Source of the DNA: Tetradesmus obliquus
Lineage: Eukaryota > Chlorophyta > Chlorophyceae > Sphaeropleales > Scenedesmaceae
Direction of reading: 5' to 3'
Length of the DNA: 64,000 nt
Assembly: GCA_030272155.1 (NCBI GenBank)
Contig: CP126204.1
Coordinates: forward strand, 1,851,501 to 1,915,500
In this document: positions 1-11,897 of the stretch, one piece after another
Position numbering within the stretch: the stretch's first letter is position 1
How the letters are laid out: every line of letters starts with the position of its first letter
Program-made: the position numbers and the translations under genes
The notes under the pieces: model-generated
Seen by the model: only the letters and a program-made list of their open reading frames with translations
What the model was told of the DNA's origin: nothing
Database searches by the model: none

Positions 1-62
1 GCTGCTGCCATGTCACGACACAAAAAAACCGCCAAAACCCATTCAAGTTCACAGCAGTTCAC

Positions 63-2696
63 CTGCTGTGCCACGTCAGCGCTGCCAAGCATCTCCAGGG
101 CCAGACTGAACAGGCTGCTGCCGATGCCCCTGCTGCTGCCGCCACCGCCACCGCCCAGCACGCCACCCAGCAGCCCACCAAGCGCGCCACCAGCGCCCGG
201 CACCAGCTCATCAAGCTTGGCAGTGGCCTGTGGCAGTACGGCAGGCAGTACAACATGCAGTACATCAAGCAGTACGGCAGGCAGTACGGCAGTACAACAG
301 TTTAAGACGATCAACTCATCAACCATTGCAGTGGCCTGCAAGCATTACATGCATCACAGCGAGCAGGCGGTGCTTAAAGGTGCATGCCAAGCAGGCCAGC
401 ATTGGGCCAATGGAACCAGCAGCACAATGCAGCGCAACAGGCTGCCGTGCCAAATGCAGCAGCATAATACTTGATGTGTGCGGCAGGCCTCCGTGCTGCC
501 ATTGTGCACCTGTGCTGCCGGCGCCTCTGCATTTCTTCATCCCTGCTGCTGACAGTTCCCTATTGACGGCCCTTTAAAAACACTACCCCATAAAGCCACA
601 TTACAAGCGCACCTGTGCTGCCAGGGCCTCTGCGCCGCCTGCTGCATCCAGTGCCCCCTGGAACTTCTGGATGAGCGGGCCCAGCTGCTCTCTGCACTGC
701 ATGAGCCATACTGCCCGCCACTGCCCTGCAGCTCGGAGCAGTGTGTCTCTACCAATGCGCACCTGTGCTACCAGAGGCTCTTGGGCCTCCTGCCACCATC
801 AGCTTCCTCCAATACACAACAAAGCCAACCATTACCCTATGTGGGCATTGCATGCAGGTCGATCTGCTGCAACAAGCGCACCTGTGCTGCCAGGGCCTCT
901 GCGCCGCCTGCTGCGTCCAGTGCCCCCTGGAACTTCTGGATGAGCGGGCCCAGCTTGGCAGATGCATCGCTGCCGAAAGCAGCCACCATGGCAGCACGCG
1001 CCTGTGCAGCAAACATAAAAATTACGCAGTGGCGCTCAGTAAACACCACAACACATGGGATGGCACGGCCTGCAGTTTGGCGGATGCGTCACTGCTGAAA
1101 GCAGCCACCATCGCGGCACGAGCCTGCAGGGACACACATCCAGACACCAAATGAACACTCCTTCTCAGAAACCAAACTCCACATATTGTGGTGCGGCCTG
1201 CAGCTTAGCAGCGGCTTCGCTGCTGACAACAGCCAACATGGCAGCAGGAACCTGCAGGGCAGTCTCATGTGCACGCGCGTACTCAGTAGAAGGCACGCGC
1301 ATGCTTATCCAGATGCTCACCCAGATGTGCATGCCATTGAAATTACATGCGCATGTTCAGCCACAAAGAGATGGCAATGCGCTTGACCCACCTGGTTGGG
1401 TGCCACAGTCACGCCCAGCTTCTCCCCGAGTGCCGCCAGCAGAGAGTCCACAGGCAGCGCCCTGCAGCCCACATCCTGGCTTTGTATAAGTTCATGCTTT
1501 TACATCCTGCAACTGCTTGCTCTGGCTGCCTTTTACACCCAGCCAAACCTAACGAGCTGCTGCTGCTGCTGCCCGCCCTGAGGCCCCCAGACACACAGCA
1601 CTTTCAAGCGATCACCAGCACCAGCATGAACAGGCACAGAACAACCAGACAACTTGTGTTACAAACCCACCTGGTTGGGTGCCACAGTCACGCCCAGCTT
1701 CTCCCCCAGGGCCGCCAGCAGGGAATCCACCGGAAGCCCTGCAGCCCACATCCTGCAACAGTGCTTGCCCTGGCTGGTTTTGACACCCATCTGCAGTTGG
1801 CATGCTGCTGCTGCTGCCCGTCCTGAGCCCCCAACACCACAACACCTCCAAGCTGGCACCTCGAGCAACACAAGAAGTCACACCCAAAGGACTAGAAAAT
1901 ACAGTGCGCTTGACCCACCTGGTTGGGTGCCACAGCCACGCCCAGCTTCTCCCCCAGGGCCGCAACAAAAGAATCGACCGGAAGAGCCCTACAGCCCACA
2001 TCCCTGTTATCAGCGCCGCCAGCAGCAGCAGTAAATGTGTCCACCAGCTGCGGCGGCGCAGCAGGGTCATCACTCTTGGGGCCGCTGATCTGCACCTCAG
2101 GCTGGTCCAGCAGCGTGCCGCTGTGGCAGCAGTCTGCCACCACAGTCACCTTCACACCTGGCAGCAGCGGCGGCAGCAGCAGCAGCAGCAGCAGGGAAAG
2201 CGCCAAGTGTTAGTCAGGGTGGGCGGCTGTGCACCTCTGGCTGGTCCAGCAGCAGCAGCGGCAGCAGCGGCAGCGGCAGCGGCAGCAGCAGCAGCGGCAG
2301 CAGCAGGGTCGTCACTCTTGGGGCCGCTGATCTGCACCTCAGGCTGGTCCAGCAGCGTGCCGCTGTGGCAGCAGTCAGCCACCACAGTCAGCTTCACACC
2401 TGGCGGCAGCAGCAGCAGCAGCATCAGCGTCAAGTGTTAGCCACGGTGGGCGGCTGTGCACCTCTGGCTGGTGTAGCAGCAGCAGCAGCAGCGGCAGCAG
2501 CAGCAGTGGCAGCGGCAGCAGCAGTTGTGAGTCACTGTTGGGGCCGGAGATCTGGGCTTCCGACTGGTCCAGCAGCATGCCGCTGTGGCAGCAGTCTGCC
2601 ACCACAGTCAGTTTCACACCTGGCGGCGGCAACAGGAGCAGCAGCAGCAGAAGCGCCAAGTGTTGATCAGGGTGGGCGGCTGTGCACCTCTGGCTG

Positions 2697-2732
<36 letters not shown>

Positions 2733-3787
2733 CAGCAGCGGCAGCAGCAGCAGTTGTGGGTCACTCTTGGGGACGGAAATCTGCACCTCAGGCTGGTCCA
2801 GCAGCGTGCCGCTGTGGCAGCAGTCAGCCACCACAGTCAGCTTCACACCTGGCAGCAGCAGCAGCAGCAGCAGCAACCCACCCAGTGCTGCATGTCAGCA
2901 GCTCACCATCTGCCAGGTTGGCAAAGATGAGGGGCAGGTTGCAATTCGTTCAAACCCTTCACGGCAGCTCGCAAGTTTCAGAGTACCCTGCTTCATGTAG
3001 CAGCTTACTGAGTGAGTGAGTGACTACCCAGGCAGCTCTGCAGCTCCTGGGTAAGTTAAGGCTGGAGAAGGCGTGTGTGGCCAGGGGCGGCGGCCCTGGG
3101 CTCCACGCCCTCCACCTGTAGCAGCTTCCTTACCATCAGCCAGGTTGACTGGATCAGGTTGGCAAAGATGTGGTACAGGTCACAAGTCGTCTAAACCTGA
3201 TATGGCAGCTCACAAAATTTGGACGTTGACATTATCTTGCTGCATGTCAGCAGCTCACCATCAGCCAGGTTGACGAAGATGGTGCGCAGGTCATCATCCG
3301 TGATGGTGTTCATGTCTGTGGGGCACAGCGCCTCATCCTTGGCATCAGCCTCCTCGTGGTCACTGGGCACCTGCAATCAAAAAGTAACACACAGGATTTA
3401 AACCAAGTTCAAATTTGTCAGGGGCGAAGTGGGGGGTTGGCAGCGTGCTGTTATGTTGTGCCACAACAAAGTCGGGCACAGCGCCTCGGCCTTGGCGTCA
3501 GCCTCCTTGTGGTGGCTGGGCACCTGCAGTTGAACATGTTCAAACATAGGTTAGAAGCATTATGGTTTGGGTGTAGCAGGCACACATCACATGCCCCATA
3601 CCGTGGTTGGTGCATGCAGCTTGAGTGCCGCACTATCGCTGTCGAGGTATCACCGCCTTGACTGGTCATCTGTGTGCATTTGCGTAACATGTAATGCATC
3701 TGCGCACCTGCGTGCCGTGGCCTGAGTAGTGGAAGAACAGCACATCGCCAGGCTGGCTGGCTGCCACCAGCTCTGTCAGGTGACGCT

Positions 3788-3839
<52 letters not shown>

Positions 3840-4474
3840 TCACACCCATGCATGTCAGTTTCATGGCAATTGCTTGCGACATCGTTGCTGTCTGCAATTG
3901 TCTGAGGGTGGTAACTGTCTGAGGGTGAGGGGGCGGTGAAATGATACGTGCGTCTTCGGGGCGGTTGCAAAGGATGCTGTATGCAGGGATCACAAGGTTC
4001 CCCCATCAGCGCATGCATGAAAGCGGGTGAGTGACATGGCAGTTGATGGCTGTTGGAGCTTGCACTGGACAGGCGAGCAGCAGATTGGATGTAAAGCACT
4101 TTAACAGCACTCATCATGCTGTACGTGCTGAAGCTGCGTGTGCATGCAGCTGTGGCACAGCAGTGTAACTAGTTGCGCAGCAACAGCAAGCAACTGCTGA
4201 ACTGAATCCACCGCGTCTTGCCGATGCGCGAGCAGCATCGCCAGATGCCACGTGCTGCTGAAGCTCTGTCGTTTACAGTATTCACCTTGATGTTTGCTCC
4301 TGTGGGCTGCTCCCCGCTGGGATCCGTATCAATAAGCTTGGTGATGTTTTCGGTAGCGAAGCCGAAGTGCGTGGTCAGCATGCTGTACATGGCATTCACA
4401 TCGTTCACGCAGCCGTTCAGGGCGTGCGAGCTGCCGGGGTAGTTGCAGCCACAGAGCAGAGCGCGCTTCGCCAT
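63..4474 (-). CDS. Type II metacaspase (partial, C-terminus beyond the window)
   Basis: Cysteine protease of the C14 clan, cleaving after Arg/Lys; metacaspases are linked to stress responses and cell death. Exons on the minus strand: 4474-4286, 3785-3708, 3370-3259, 2157-1919, 1001-882 and 227-63, with phases agreeing throughout (301 codons visible). Exon 1 opens with MAKRALLCGCNYPG and continues GCVNDV...LIDTD, the plant type II N-terminus. Exon 2 carries the catalytic histidine in HYSGHGTQ. Exon 4 carries the catalytic cysteine in ADCCHSGTLLDQ. Exon 6 is Gly-rich, and a plausible donor at 62-57 shows that the gene runs off the left edge. The ATG at 4474 is well supported because it begins the conserved block. 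Exons 3 to 6 are surrounded by truncated copies of their own edges, so gene predictors may easily chain the wrong copy. Family assignment is firm; the boundary of exon 6 is inferred. Confidence 0.85.
295..335 (-). repeat. Acceptor-side copy of metacaspase exon 6
   Basis: The sequence starting at 335 on the minus strand (cag|GCCACTGCAATGG..., ATAMVDELI) copies the start of exon 6 at 227 (ATAKLDELV). The spacing is 108 bp. Confidence 0.7.
510..1251 (-). repeat. Edge copies flanking metacaspase exon 5
   Basis: Upstream acceptor-side copies start at 1251 and 1133 (VPAAMLAVVSSEAAAKL and ARAAMVAAFSSDASAKL) ahead of the full exon at 1001 (ARAAMVAAFGSDASAKLGP). Downstream donor-side copies have edges at 763, 613 and 510, each ending in a CAGCACAG- or TAGCACAG-like stretch before gtgcgc or gtgcac. 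The copy at 613 preserves about 70 nt of exon. Confidence 0.8.
1392..1770 (-). repeat. Two downstream copies of the 3' edge of metacaspase exon 4
   Basis: The end of exon 4 (LGEKLGVAVAPNQ followed by the donor gtgggt, edge at 1919) is repeated with edges at 1671 and 1392. Each copy keeps the donor and encodes LGEKLGVTVAPNQ in the matching frame. The spacings are 248 and 279 bp. Confidence 0.85.
2230..2848 (-). repeat. Three upstream copies of the catalytic-Cys exon edge (metacaspase exon 4)
   Basis: Segments starting at 2848, 2629 and 2399 (minus strand) each reproduce a CAG acceptor followed by the start of exon 4, encoding VKLTVVADCCHSG and onward to about GPKSD. They then dissolve into CTG-rich intron sequence containing a second shared piece (DQPEVHSRPP-like). 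Only the fourth copy, starting at 2157, continues into the complete exon. The spacings are 219, 230 and 242 bp. Small substitutions (for example MLLDQSEA in the 2629 copy) show that the copies are not identical. Confidence 0.85.
2907..3523 (-). repeat. Edge copies flanking metacaspase exon 3
   Basis: One acceptor-side copy starts at 3523 (VPSHHKEADAKAEALCPT, against VPSDHEEADAKDEALCPT in the full exon at 3370). Two donor-side copies have edges at 3134 and 2907 (NLADG-like before gtaagg or gtgagc), against the full edge at 3259. Confidence 0.75.
3786..3837. repeat. (CAG)n / (CTG)n triplet tract adjoining metacaspase exon 2
   Basis: About 17 triplets, pure or nearly so. Read in the gene's sense direction (minus) it is CTG, and it directly abuts the acceptor of exon 2 at 3785, serving as the pre-acceptor tract. 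Confidence 0.9.
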
Positions 4475-5651
4475 TGTGTTGGAGTGTGGGTGGGTACGCA
4501 GGGCTGGCGAAGCGAGTGCTTGCTGATGAGATCCAGCTTAAGCAGCGTGCTATACATTAGCAAGGCATTGATTGTCTATCAGTCGCACTGTCCCACGTCC
4601 TGAGCAGAACCCTGCTGCCGATGGTTGCGAAGACGTTGACTCAACCGTGTGCGTGTGTTGCGGTTCTGCCACACGCATAGCTAGCACGCAGGTATACAAC
4701 AGGCTGTAAATGTGGTCCAACGGTGTTTTTTTGACTCTGATAAAGTGCATGCAAGGCTGGTGCAGCAAGTGCCCATGTCCGGCCTGAAGCACTGTCAGTT
4801 TGCCGTTGTGTCTTACAAAGACGTTCTGCACTGTATTTATGGAGTGTTTACGTAAATTTATTTACGTAGCTGAGTGGCTGCCTGATCCAGTCAACATGCT
4901 GTAGGCAAGCGCGTGTTTGCCTCTTTTTTGCCAGTCTGCCAGAAGCAGGTGATGCAGTAACCAGTCCGCAGCCGCATGGTGGACGACCTGAGGAACATGT
5001 AATTTTCGTTTTGTTTAAAGGTTATAAATCTAGTGGTAACGAACTGACAGTTCAACCAAGCAGAGCTTCAGCTGAGGGGAAGAAGTGTTGGAGCTGGACA
5101 ACGTACCTGCAGTCAAGTCACACTGTGGCAGGGTGTGCCAACAGTTGCTACCATTTTTTTTACAGGTATTAAACCGTGCGACATTTGGGACAACCCCGTT
5201 GACAGCGTCACAGCGAGCGTTTGTACAGAAGGCCAAGCAGGTTGCTCGTCCACACAGCAGTAGTAGTGCCTCAGAACTGAGTCACCCCTGTTACATCCGT
5301 GGGTCTGTGAAACCTCAGAGGGCGCCACGTGTTCTTATGTACACTTGTTTCAACATTTAGAGCTGCGATCTTGTGAGAACTATCTTGATACGCCCGTTCC
5401 GTGTACAATGACTTGATGGCAACAGCACCAGCAACATCAACTGAACAACACACTACGCGCAGCTCGTGACTTCAAAAAGTTAAACACAATTTAGTATCCT
5501 ATTGCCTGCCAAACCCGTCAAAAGCGTTGAGGTTAAGGCCCTGTCAAGCAAGTCGGTGGACTTCGTCCCTTGATGCGAACGTCGACATAGAAGCTGACGA
5601 TAGCTGGCCGCAGCAGGTCTTTGACAAGACATACCATAACTATAGTGAGCC
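4475..5651. other. Intergenic region between divergent metacaspase and transporter genes
   Basis: Both flanking genes read outward from this 1.2 kb stretch, so it should hold both promoters. It is less triplet-rich and more AT-rich than the genes. I see no coding exon with conserved content and no convincing TATA box. Confidence 0.5.
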
Positions 5652-7077
5652 ATGCAGCCTGCTAGCTGCTGCGGAGCCACAGCCCGCCACAGCAGCAGGC
5701 GGTCCCAAGCAGCTGTTTGCCCTACCAGTAGGCGAGCATGCAGGCATTCCATGCGCCTGCAGGCGAGCCGTATCGTTGGAACGCCTATCCGTTCTGGCGC
5801 ACGGCCGCAGCAACAGCAAGGACAGAAACAGCAAGTGCTGCCACAACAGCAGCAGTCCCAGCCAGCTGTCACAGCAGGGGAGCAGCCTTCTCCTGCAAGC
5901 AGCATCAAGCAGCTACAGCAGCAGGCTTCACATGCTGTTAACTATGCACCGCTGCTGCTGGTGTCAGCGCTCTGGGGCAGCTATGCTCCTGTGCTACGCT
6001 ACCTGTACAGCATGGATCCCAACCTGACACCCCAGGTACTCACCGCACACCGCACAGTGATATCAGCAGTAGCACTGCTAGCAGCATCAGCAGCATCACT
6101 AGGGTACAATGCCTACACCCAGCGGCAGCAGCGGGCAAAAGAGGCGCAGGCAGCGCTGCTGCTGCAGCAGCAGCAGCTGGAGCAGCAGCAAGCACAGCAC
6201 AGCTGGCGGCGGTTTGCTGAGTGGCTACCGGAGTGGGCGCAGCACTTTGGCCGCAGCAGCAACAGCAGGGAGCAGCACCACGCTGGGCAGCAGCAGCAGC
6301 AGGACGACAGCAGCAGCAGTGACTCGGCTGCAGCTACAGCGTCTGCTGCTGCAGTGTTGGCAGCTGGGCTGGAGCTGGGTGTGTGGAACTTCTTGGGCAC
6401 GTCATCTCAGGTGAGCTGGCAGCAGCAGCAGCAGCAGCAACGGCGTTGGCAGCACAGTAGCGGCAGTGGTTGTGGTTGGAGCATGTACAGTCTGCTGCCT
6501 GCTGTTCGCGGGCTGCTGTTGTTTGTAGTGCACTAGTGCTGTCGTTGTTTGTAGTGCCTTAGTGTGTACAAGGAATGGTGTCTCGACTGCTGCTTGCAGC
6601 CGTGCATAGTTGCAGCTGCGAATGGTATGTATCACGTCTCTCTGGCGCTTCCAAAAAGTTTGATGCCTCGTGGCATGACCTACGCACCATGCAGTGCTTC
6701 ATGCACCCTGTCAACTCACATGTGTCACCCGACATTGTGTTTCAGCTATGTGTTGTTCACACCTTTTTCTACTGCTGCATTCAGGCTATTGGGTTGGAGC
6801 TTTCGACAGCCACCAAGGCAGCATGTGTTGTCACCCAGCATTCTTATAAAGCTATGTCCTTTTCCTTTTTGTCACCTACCTTCTACTGCTGCACGCAGGC
6901 TATTGGGTTGGAGCTGTCCACAGCCACCAAGGCAGCGTTCCTCACACAGACCACCGCAGTGTTCACGCCCTGCCTGGCAGTGCTGTGTGGGCAAGCAGTG
7001 CTGCCGGTGCATTGGGTGGCTTGCATTGCTGCGCTGCTCGGCAGCTGCTGCATAACATTGGACTCCCTGATCGCCAC

Positions 7078-7116
<39 letters not shown>

Positions 7117-7155
7117 AGCAGCTGTTGAGGTAGCTGCAGCAGCAGTGCCTACCGT

Positions 7156-7187
<32 letters not shown>

Positions 7188-8551
7188 TCTCTGTGCTGCA
7201 GGCACCAGCGCTGGTTGACAGTGCAGCAGCAGCAGGTAAAGGCAGCAGCATCCGCGGCTTGCCAGACACTTTTGTGAGCAGCAGCAGTGCAACTATTGCC
7301 ACAGTAGGAGCGGCACCAGTGGTTGCAGCAGATACTGATACCTACCTGTCAGCAACTGCTGAAGACACCAGCAGCAGCAGTGGCAGCAGCAGCAGCAGTG
7401 GAGCGGGTGGTGCTGCATTGCCTGGAGTAACTTGCAGCCCTACTGCCACCCCTCCACAGGGGGTGGTGCATGCCATCAGCTGTGCGCCTGTTGCCCCCTC
7501 CAGCAGCAGCAGCAGCAGCATAGCTGCGGATGGCAGCAGCAGCACTGACGCAGCAGCGGCTGCAGCAGCAGCTGTGCTGCCAGGCGCATCTAGCGCACCT
7601 GCCGTGGCTGTCACCAGCAGCAGCAGCAGTAACAATACTGCAGCAGTGACTGTCTTTCTCCAGCAGCAACAGGATGGACCACAACAAGCCCGCGACAGCA
7701 GCAGCAGCATCAGCAGCAGCAGCAGCAGGGACACTGCTGCATCCCCCACCAGCACACCTACCCAGCAGCAGCAGCAGCAGGCGGCTGTAACTGTACTGCC
7801 TACTGAGGACAGCTCTGCATCCAACACCAGCAGTAGCTGGGGTGGGGAGGTTTACATCCTGCTTGCCTGCTGCTGCTATGCGATCGCTACTGTTCGGCTC
7901 AGCATGGTGGCACCTGGGCTTGATCCAGTGCAGCTAGCAACCAGCAAGACCCTAACGCTTGCTGCTGCATCGCTCTGCTGGCTGCTCACTTTCCAGGATG
8001 GCAGTGTAACTACGGCAGCAGCAGCAGCAGCAGGCGAGGGAATGCAGCTGAAGCAGGCGTTGTCTGCTGCGCTGCAATCTGCCGGTGACAAGTGGCAGAT
8101 GCCGGACTCGTTTAGCCATGGCAGAGGTATGCTGCTGCTTGTGTATTCGGCGCTCGGGCCTGGGGCGCTAGCTGCTGTCATGCAGGCAAAGGGCCAAGCC
8201 GTGGTGTCAGCAGCACAGGCGCAAGTGCTGTATAGCTTGACACCGGTTATGTCAGCGCTGCTGGCGGCGGCATGCTTGCAAGGGGAGGAGATGGGGCCGC
8301 TTGCGTGGCTTGGGGGTGCTGTCATTGTGGCTGCGAGTTTAGGCACTGCCGTTAGCGGCAGCAGCGACAGCAGCAGCAGCAGCAGCAGTGAGGTTGAAAC
8401 TGACAGCAGTGGCAGCAGCAGCAACGGTACTGGTGATGGGGTTGCAGAAGAAGGCAGTAGTGGGCGCAGGTGGTTTGGCGGCGGCAGCAGCAGGGGTGGC
8501 AGCAGCAGCAACAGCCGCAACGGCACCAGGAGCAGTAGCCCCAGTAGCTGA
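5652..8551 (+). CDS. EamA/DMT-family transporter with a giant low-complexity loop
   Basis: Two exons, 5652-6410 and 6899-8551, joined in phase 0, give about 803 residues. The first 90 residues are Ser/Arg/Gln-rich, compatible with an organelle transit peptide (inference). Membrane segments begin near residue 95 (APLLLVSALWGSYAPVLRY), followed by LTAHRTVISAVALLA and, across the splice, GVWNFLGTSSQ/AIGLELSTATKAAFL, the typical EamA half-repeat. Residues about 311-566 are a Ser, Ala and Gln tract with no membrane segments. The second EamA half (residues about 567-740) contains QAQVLYSLTPVMSALLA and a last helix, followed by a Ser/Gly tail. A drug/metabolite transporter is expected to export or exchange small molecules; the substrate is unknown. 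The intron contains a partial copy of exon 2's start, giving a second in-frame acceptor. Confidence 0.8.
6770..6830 (+). repeat. Acceptor-side copy of transporter exon 2
   Basis: The sequence ctgcattcag|gctattgggttggagctt... (start 6785) repeats ctgcacgcag|gctattgggttggagctg... (start 6899) 114 bp later. Both encode AIGLELSTATKAA. Because 114 is a multiple of three and no stop intervenes, use of the upstream acceptor would insert 38 residues. Confidence 0.85.
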
Positions 8552-10828
8552 AGAGTAACAGAGTAACAGCGTCACATGGCAGCAGCTTGTCAGGGGGTTG
8601 CTCAATAACACGTGCCTGGAGCTGCTGGAAAAACAGGCTTCTGAGTTGCATGGTTGCGGCTAACTTTTCACCTCAGCTGCATAAGCAGAAGTCTGTGCGG
8701 AATGATGCCAAGGTGCCATCTGTGCAAGGGTTGTTTTTGCAGTGCGTGCTGCGCAACATGTATAGTATGCTGCATGCGCAGCAGTAGGCACGTGCGGCCC
8801 TCATTGCTTGAAACACACATGTACATGCTTTTGGTGCAGCGGGGGGCATGGTGTGATGACCAAGGGTCAGCTTTGATGCTGGCTAGGACTGACTGCGTGA
8901 AGTGCATTGAAAAAGTGGGGCTGTGTTGCCAAGCATGGCTGTTGTCGTTGCTTGATTACTGCGTAATCGTTGTGCAATGCACTTATACTATAACACAGTG
9001 ATTGGCCATTAGTTCAAACACAGGGAGAGGAGATACAATTGCTTGCCAGCTGGCAAGGCTATGATGCATGCTGTGCAGTCTTAGAACGTGGAAGCATGTA
9101 GTTTCGTGTGGCAAGGGCTCTGTCACAGCACATGTTGGTCTTGGTTCTTTGCAATCTAGGGCAGCGTAGTATCGTCATATAATACATGTTTTGTGGTGCT
9201 CTGAAAGGGCATTGCAGCATCTAGCGTCTGCCAAGTAGTCCTATGTTTGCTGCTGCTGGCGTGGGGTTAGCCCGTAGGGCCTGCCAGGCAGTTCGCCAGA
9301 GAAGCCTTGTTCAGCTTTGTTGATACATCGTATAGCCAAGCAGGCGGTTGGTTGGCGTCGCTCCTTGTGCCACAGGCTGTCACGCCAATGGTGGATGCGC
9401 TGCTGCCTGCTGTGCTGTTGGCGCTGCAAGTTGGGTGAAAACACACAATGTGTGCAGCGTGGATGTTTCAAGTACACGTATCTAGTGTGGTGAGCACGAG
9501 CATAGCGTGCTGCATCGGTGTGTGGCTGTGTTGGGCTGTGAAGTCTGCACAGCAATGCAGTTGGACTGCCCAACATGCCGGTTTTACTGCTGGCAGTTGG
9601 CCCCTTGCTGACCCTTACTGACCATGGCTGAACTTGCTCAAAAGCAGTTCAAATGCAGCAGTTGTTTCAGCACAGCTTGGTGCATACGCAACACCAGCAT
9701 ACGTGCTGCGCAAGTGGCGGTCAGCATCCGAATGACCTAGCCATTTGCGCAGGCGCGGTGAGCACCGCAAGGGTGGCGGACTGGCTTGGCTGCTGCGTCA
9801 AGTTCCTTGAATTTTGGCAGAAACTGGCATTGTTTGTGGCTAAGGGCAGCTGGAGGTGGTGTGGTGCGTGCCACCACACCAGTGGTGCGGCATGGTGAGC
9901 ACATGCATGCACACTTCAACTGCATCTCTGTGCCATTCAAGTCATGAATGCATACCCGACATGTATGCTGTTGACAAAGAGGTTGCATGTTGCTTGTCAG
10001 CAGGCGAGCAAAGCGATCAATGAGGACCTGCAAGCGCTGCTGTAAAATGACGAATTCTAGAGAAAGCCAGGATGCCGAAGCACGCTGGTCATGCACAGCT
10101 GTGTTTGCTGTGATGCTTGGCTGTCCGCTTGTGCACCCTGACGGCCATCAGCATGCATCACACGCCAGCACTGGCTGCATTGTGCTGCATTGTGCTCTGC
10201 ATTTTGTTCTGCAATGTGCGCACAAGTATGATTTCTGCATTATGCTCTGCAGTGTGCTTTCTGCATGCAGCTAATGCCATCAGCTGCTTTTGACGATGAT
10301 CCAAGGCAACGGGCACGGTCGGCCCGCTTGCAGGGCGTGTAAATGCACAGAATATGCGTTTCTTTGCGCAGAGTGCCAAAGACGCGGAGTCAGCGATATA
10401 ATTAGCTGCAATTACACGGCACCGTTGACGCTCTCCCTTCCCGACACCCGTCAACCGTTGAACGTCGGGCATTTGCAATTGTGCAATACACGAGATTACG
10501 ATACAATTTTGCTCCAATTGCGTTGCGAGAGCCAGTATCAGGCGCACTAATCCCTCCTGAGTCGGATGATGATCAGTACGATCCGGTCCGGATTGTAAAT
10601 CATCCTGCCCTTCGGCGAGTCGTTGTGAAGTTCAGCAGGCATTCAGCGACGGTTGTGTCTTTGATGCCCTTCGTAACTGTTGAAAGTCAACATAATATTT
10701 GATGTTTATACCCATGCATGCCATTGTGCCGCGCATGCATGTTCACAGCACAAGGTCCGTCTATCACCCGGGGGTCGCACGATGTCGCATTCTCCGCCCA
10801 GTGTGATCATCCCGGGACCGGGTCGCTC
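8552..10828. other. Intergenic region without recognised genes
   Basis: Follows the transporter stop codon. It contains only short frames without conserved motifs. Base composition drops toward AT from about 10300 to 10700, approaching the promoter of the Cys-rich gene. Confidence 0.5.
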
Positions 10829-10838
10829 TATATAAGGC
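10827..10838 (+). promoter_or_regulatory. TATA box of the Cys-rich secreted protein gene
   Basis: The motif tctatataaggc lies about 200 nt upstream of the ATG at 11031, leaving an expected 5' leader of about 165-175 nt. It sits just after GC-rich sequence (cccgggaccgggtcgc). Confidence 0.7.
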
Positions 10839-11030
10839 GTGAATTTCTCCACAGTCCTTACGAGACTTCTCCTAGCTCTCCTAATCAGAGAGTTCTAGTC
10901 GAGGAGACCGTCAAGCTTTTACACGACACACAGTGCTCGCGTTCTCAGCCTTTACTGCGATTAACGAGCAAATCCACTCTTTAAACATCTAACGCTACTT
11001 TCAACTACGTTTCGACTGCAAGTAGACGGC

Positions 11031-11864
11031 ATGGCTCCACGCTTTGCTCTGCTTGTACTGCTGGTAGCACTTGCTGCCAGCAACGCTTTCGCAGCTGCCC
11101 CGGCAGGCCGCAATGGCCGTATGCTGCTGCAATCCGGCGTCAGCTGCCCTGCTCAGATCCCAGCCTGCACAGCCAGGCGCTGCACAACCCGTATCATGGA
11201 CTCTGTTGAGACCTACGTCTGCCTGCGCTGCCAGAAGGGCTACGTTCCAGTGAAGGGCAGTGATGGCAAGTCTGTGGTGCAGTGTGGTGAGTACATGCCT
11301 TTCTGATGTTCTCTTTCAGCTACTAATGAACCTGTCACATGGCTGTATCTCCTGCACTGCTTCTAACAGCATTCAAATCGCTGTCCTGCAACGCCACTGA
11401 CTCCCTCCCGGCTGCTGCTGCTGCCGCTGCTGTCCTGCAGTCTGCCCACCCGGCACCTTCCAGAACAACACCGCCACCCCCAAAACCTGCGTGCCCTGCA
11501 CTACGGGCAGCTTCTGCCCAGGCGGTGACCCCAAGGCAAGGAAGCCAACCGACAACATCGGCGGCAACCCAATGTCCTGCAATGCCAACAACAGCACTGG
11601 CCTGACCACCAAGTCTGAGAGGAGCACCAGGCGCGCCGACTGCAGTGAGTAACAACACCAGCAGCAGCCTAATGCACCTGCAGAACTGCGTTTAAAGTGT
11701 GACCTTCTATGTGTCGAACCTAATGACGCTGCCATGTGATGCTGTGCCAGCGGCTATGGTTGGTTCCTTGCTGCAGCTGCTCCTGCACAGCCTGCCTGCA
11801 CTGAGCTCATCATCAGTTCCTGCATTACTTCAACGGCACTCGAGGCTATGTGCAATTGTTGATT

Positions 11865-11897
<33 letters not shown>

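Noticed and set aside
1919..2848. Metacaspase with several catalytic-Cys exons joined into one protein
   Set aside because: The upstream copies have acceptors but no phase-compatible donors, so they cannot be chained into the same message; only the last copy forms a full exon.
1802..3000. Long Ala/Ser/Gln-rich plus-strand frames over the metacaspase region
   Set aside because: They are antisense readings of CTG/CAG repeats with no conserved content, and the minus strand encodes a recognisable protease.
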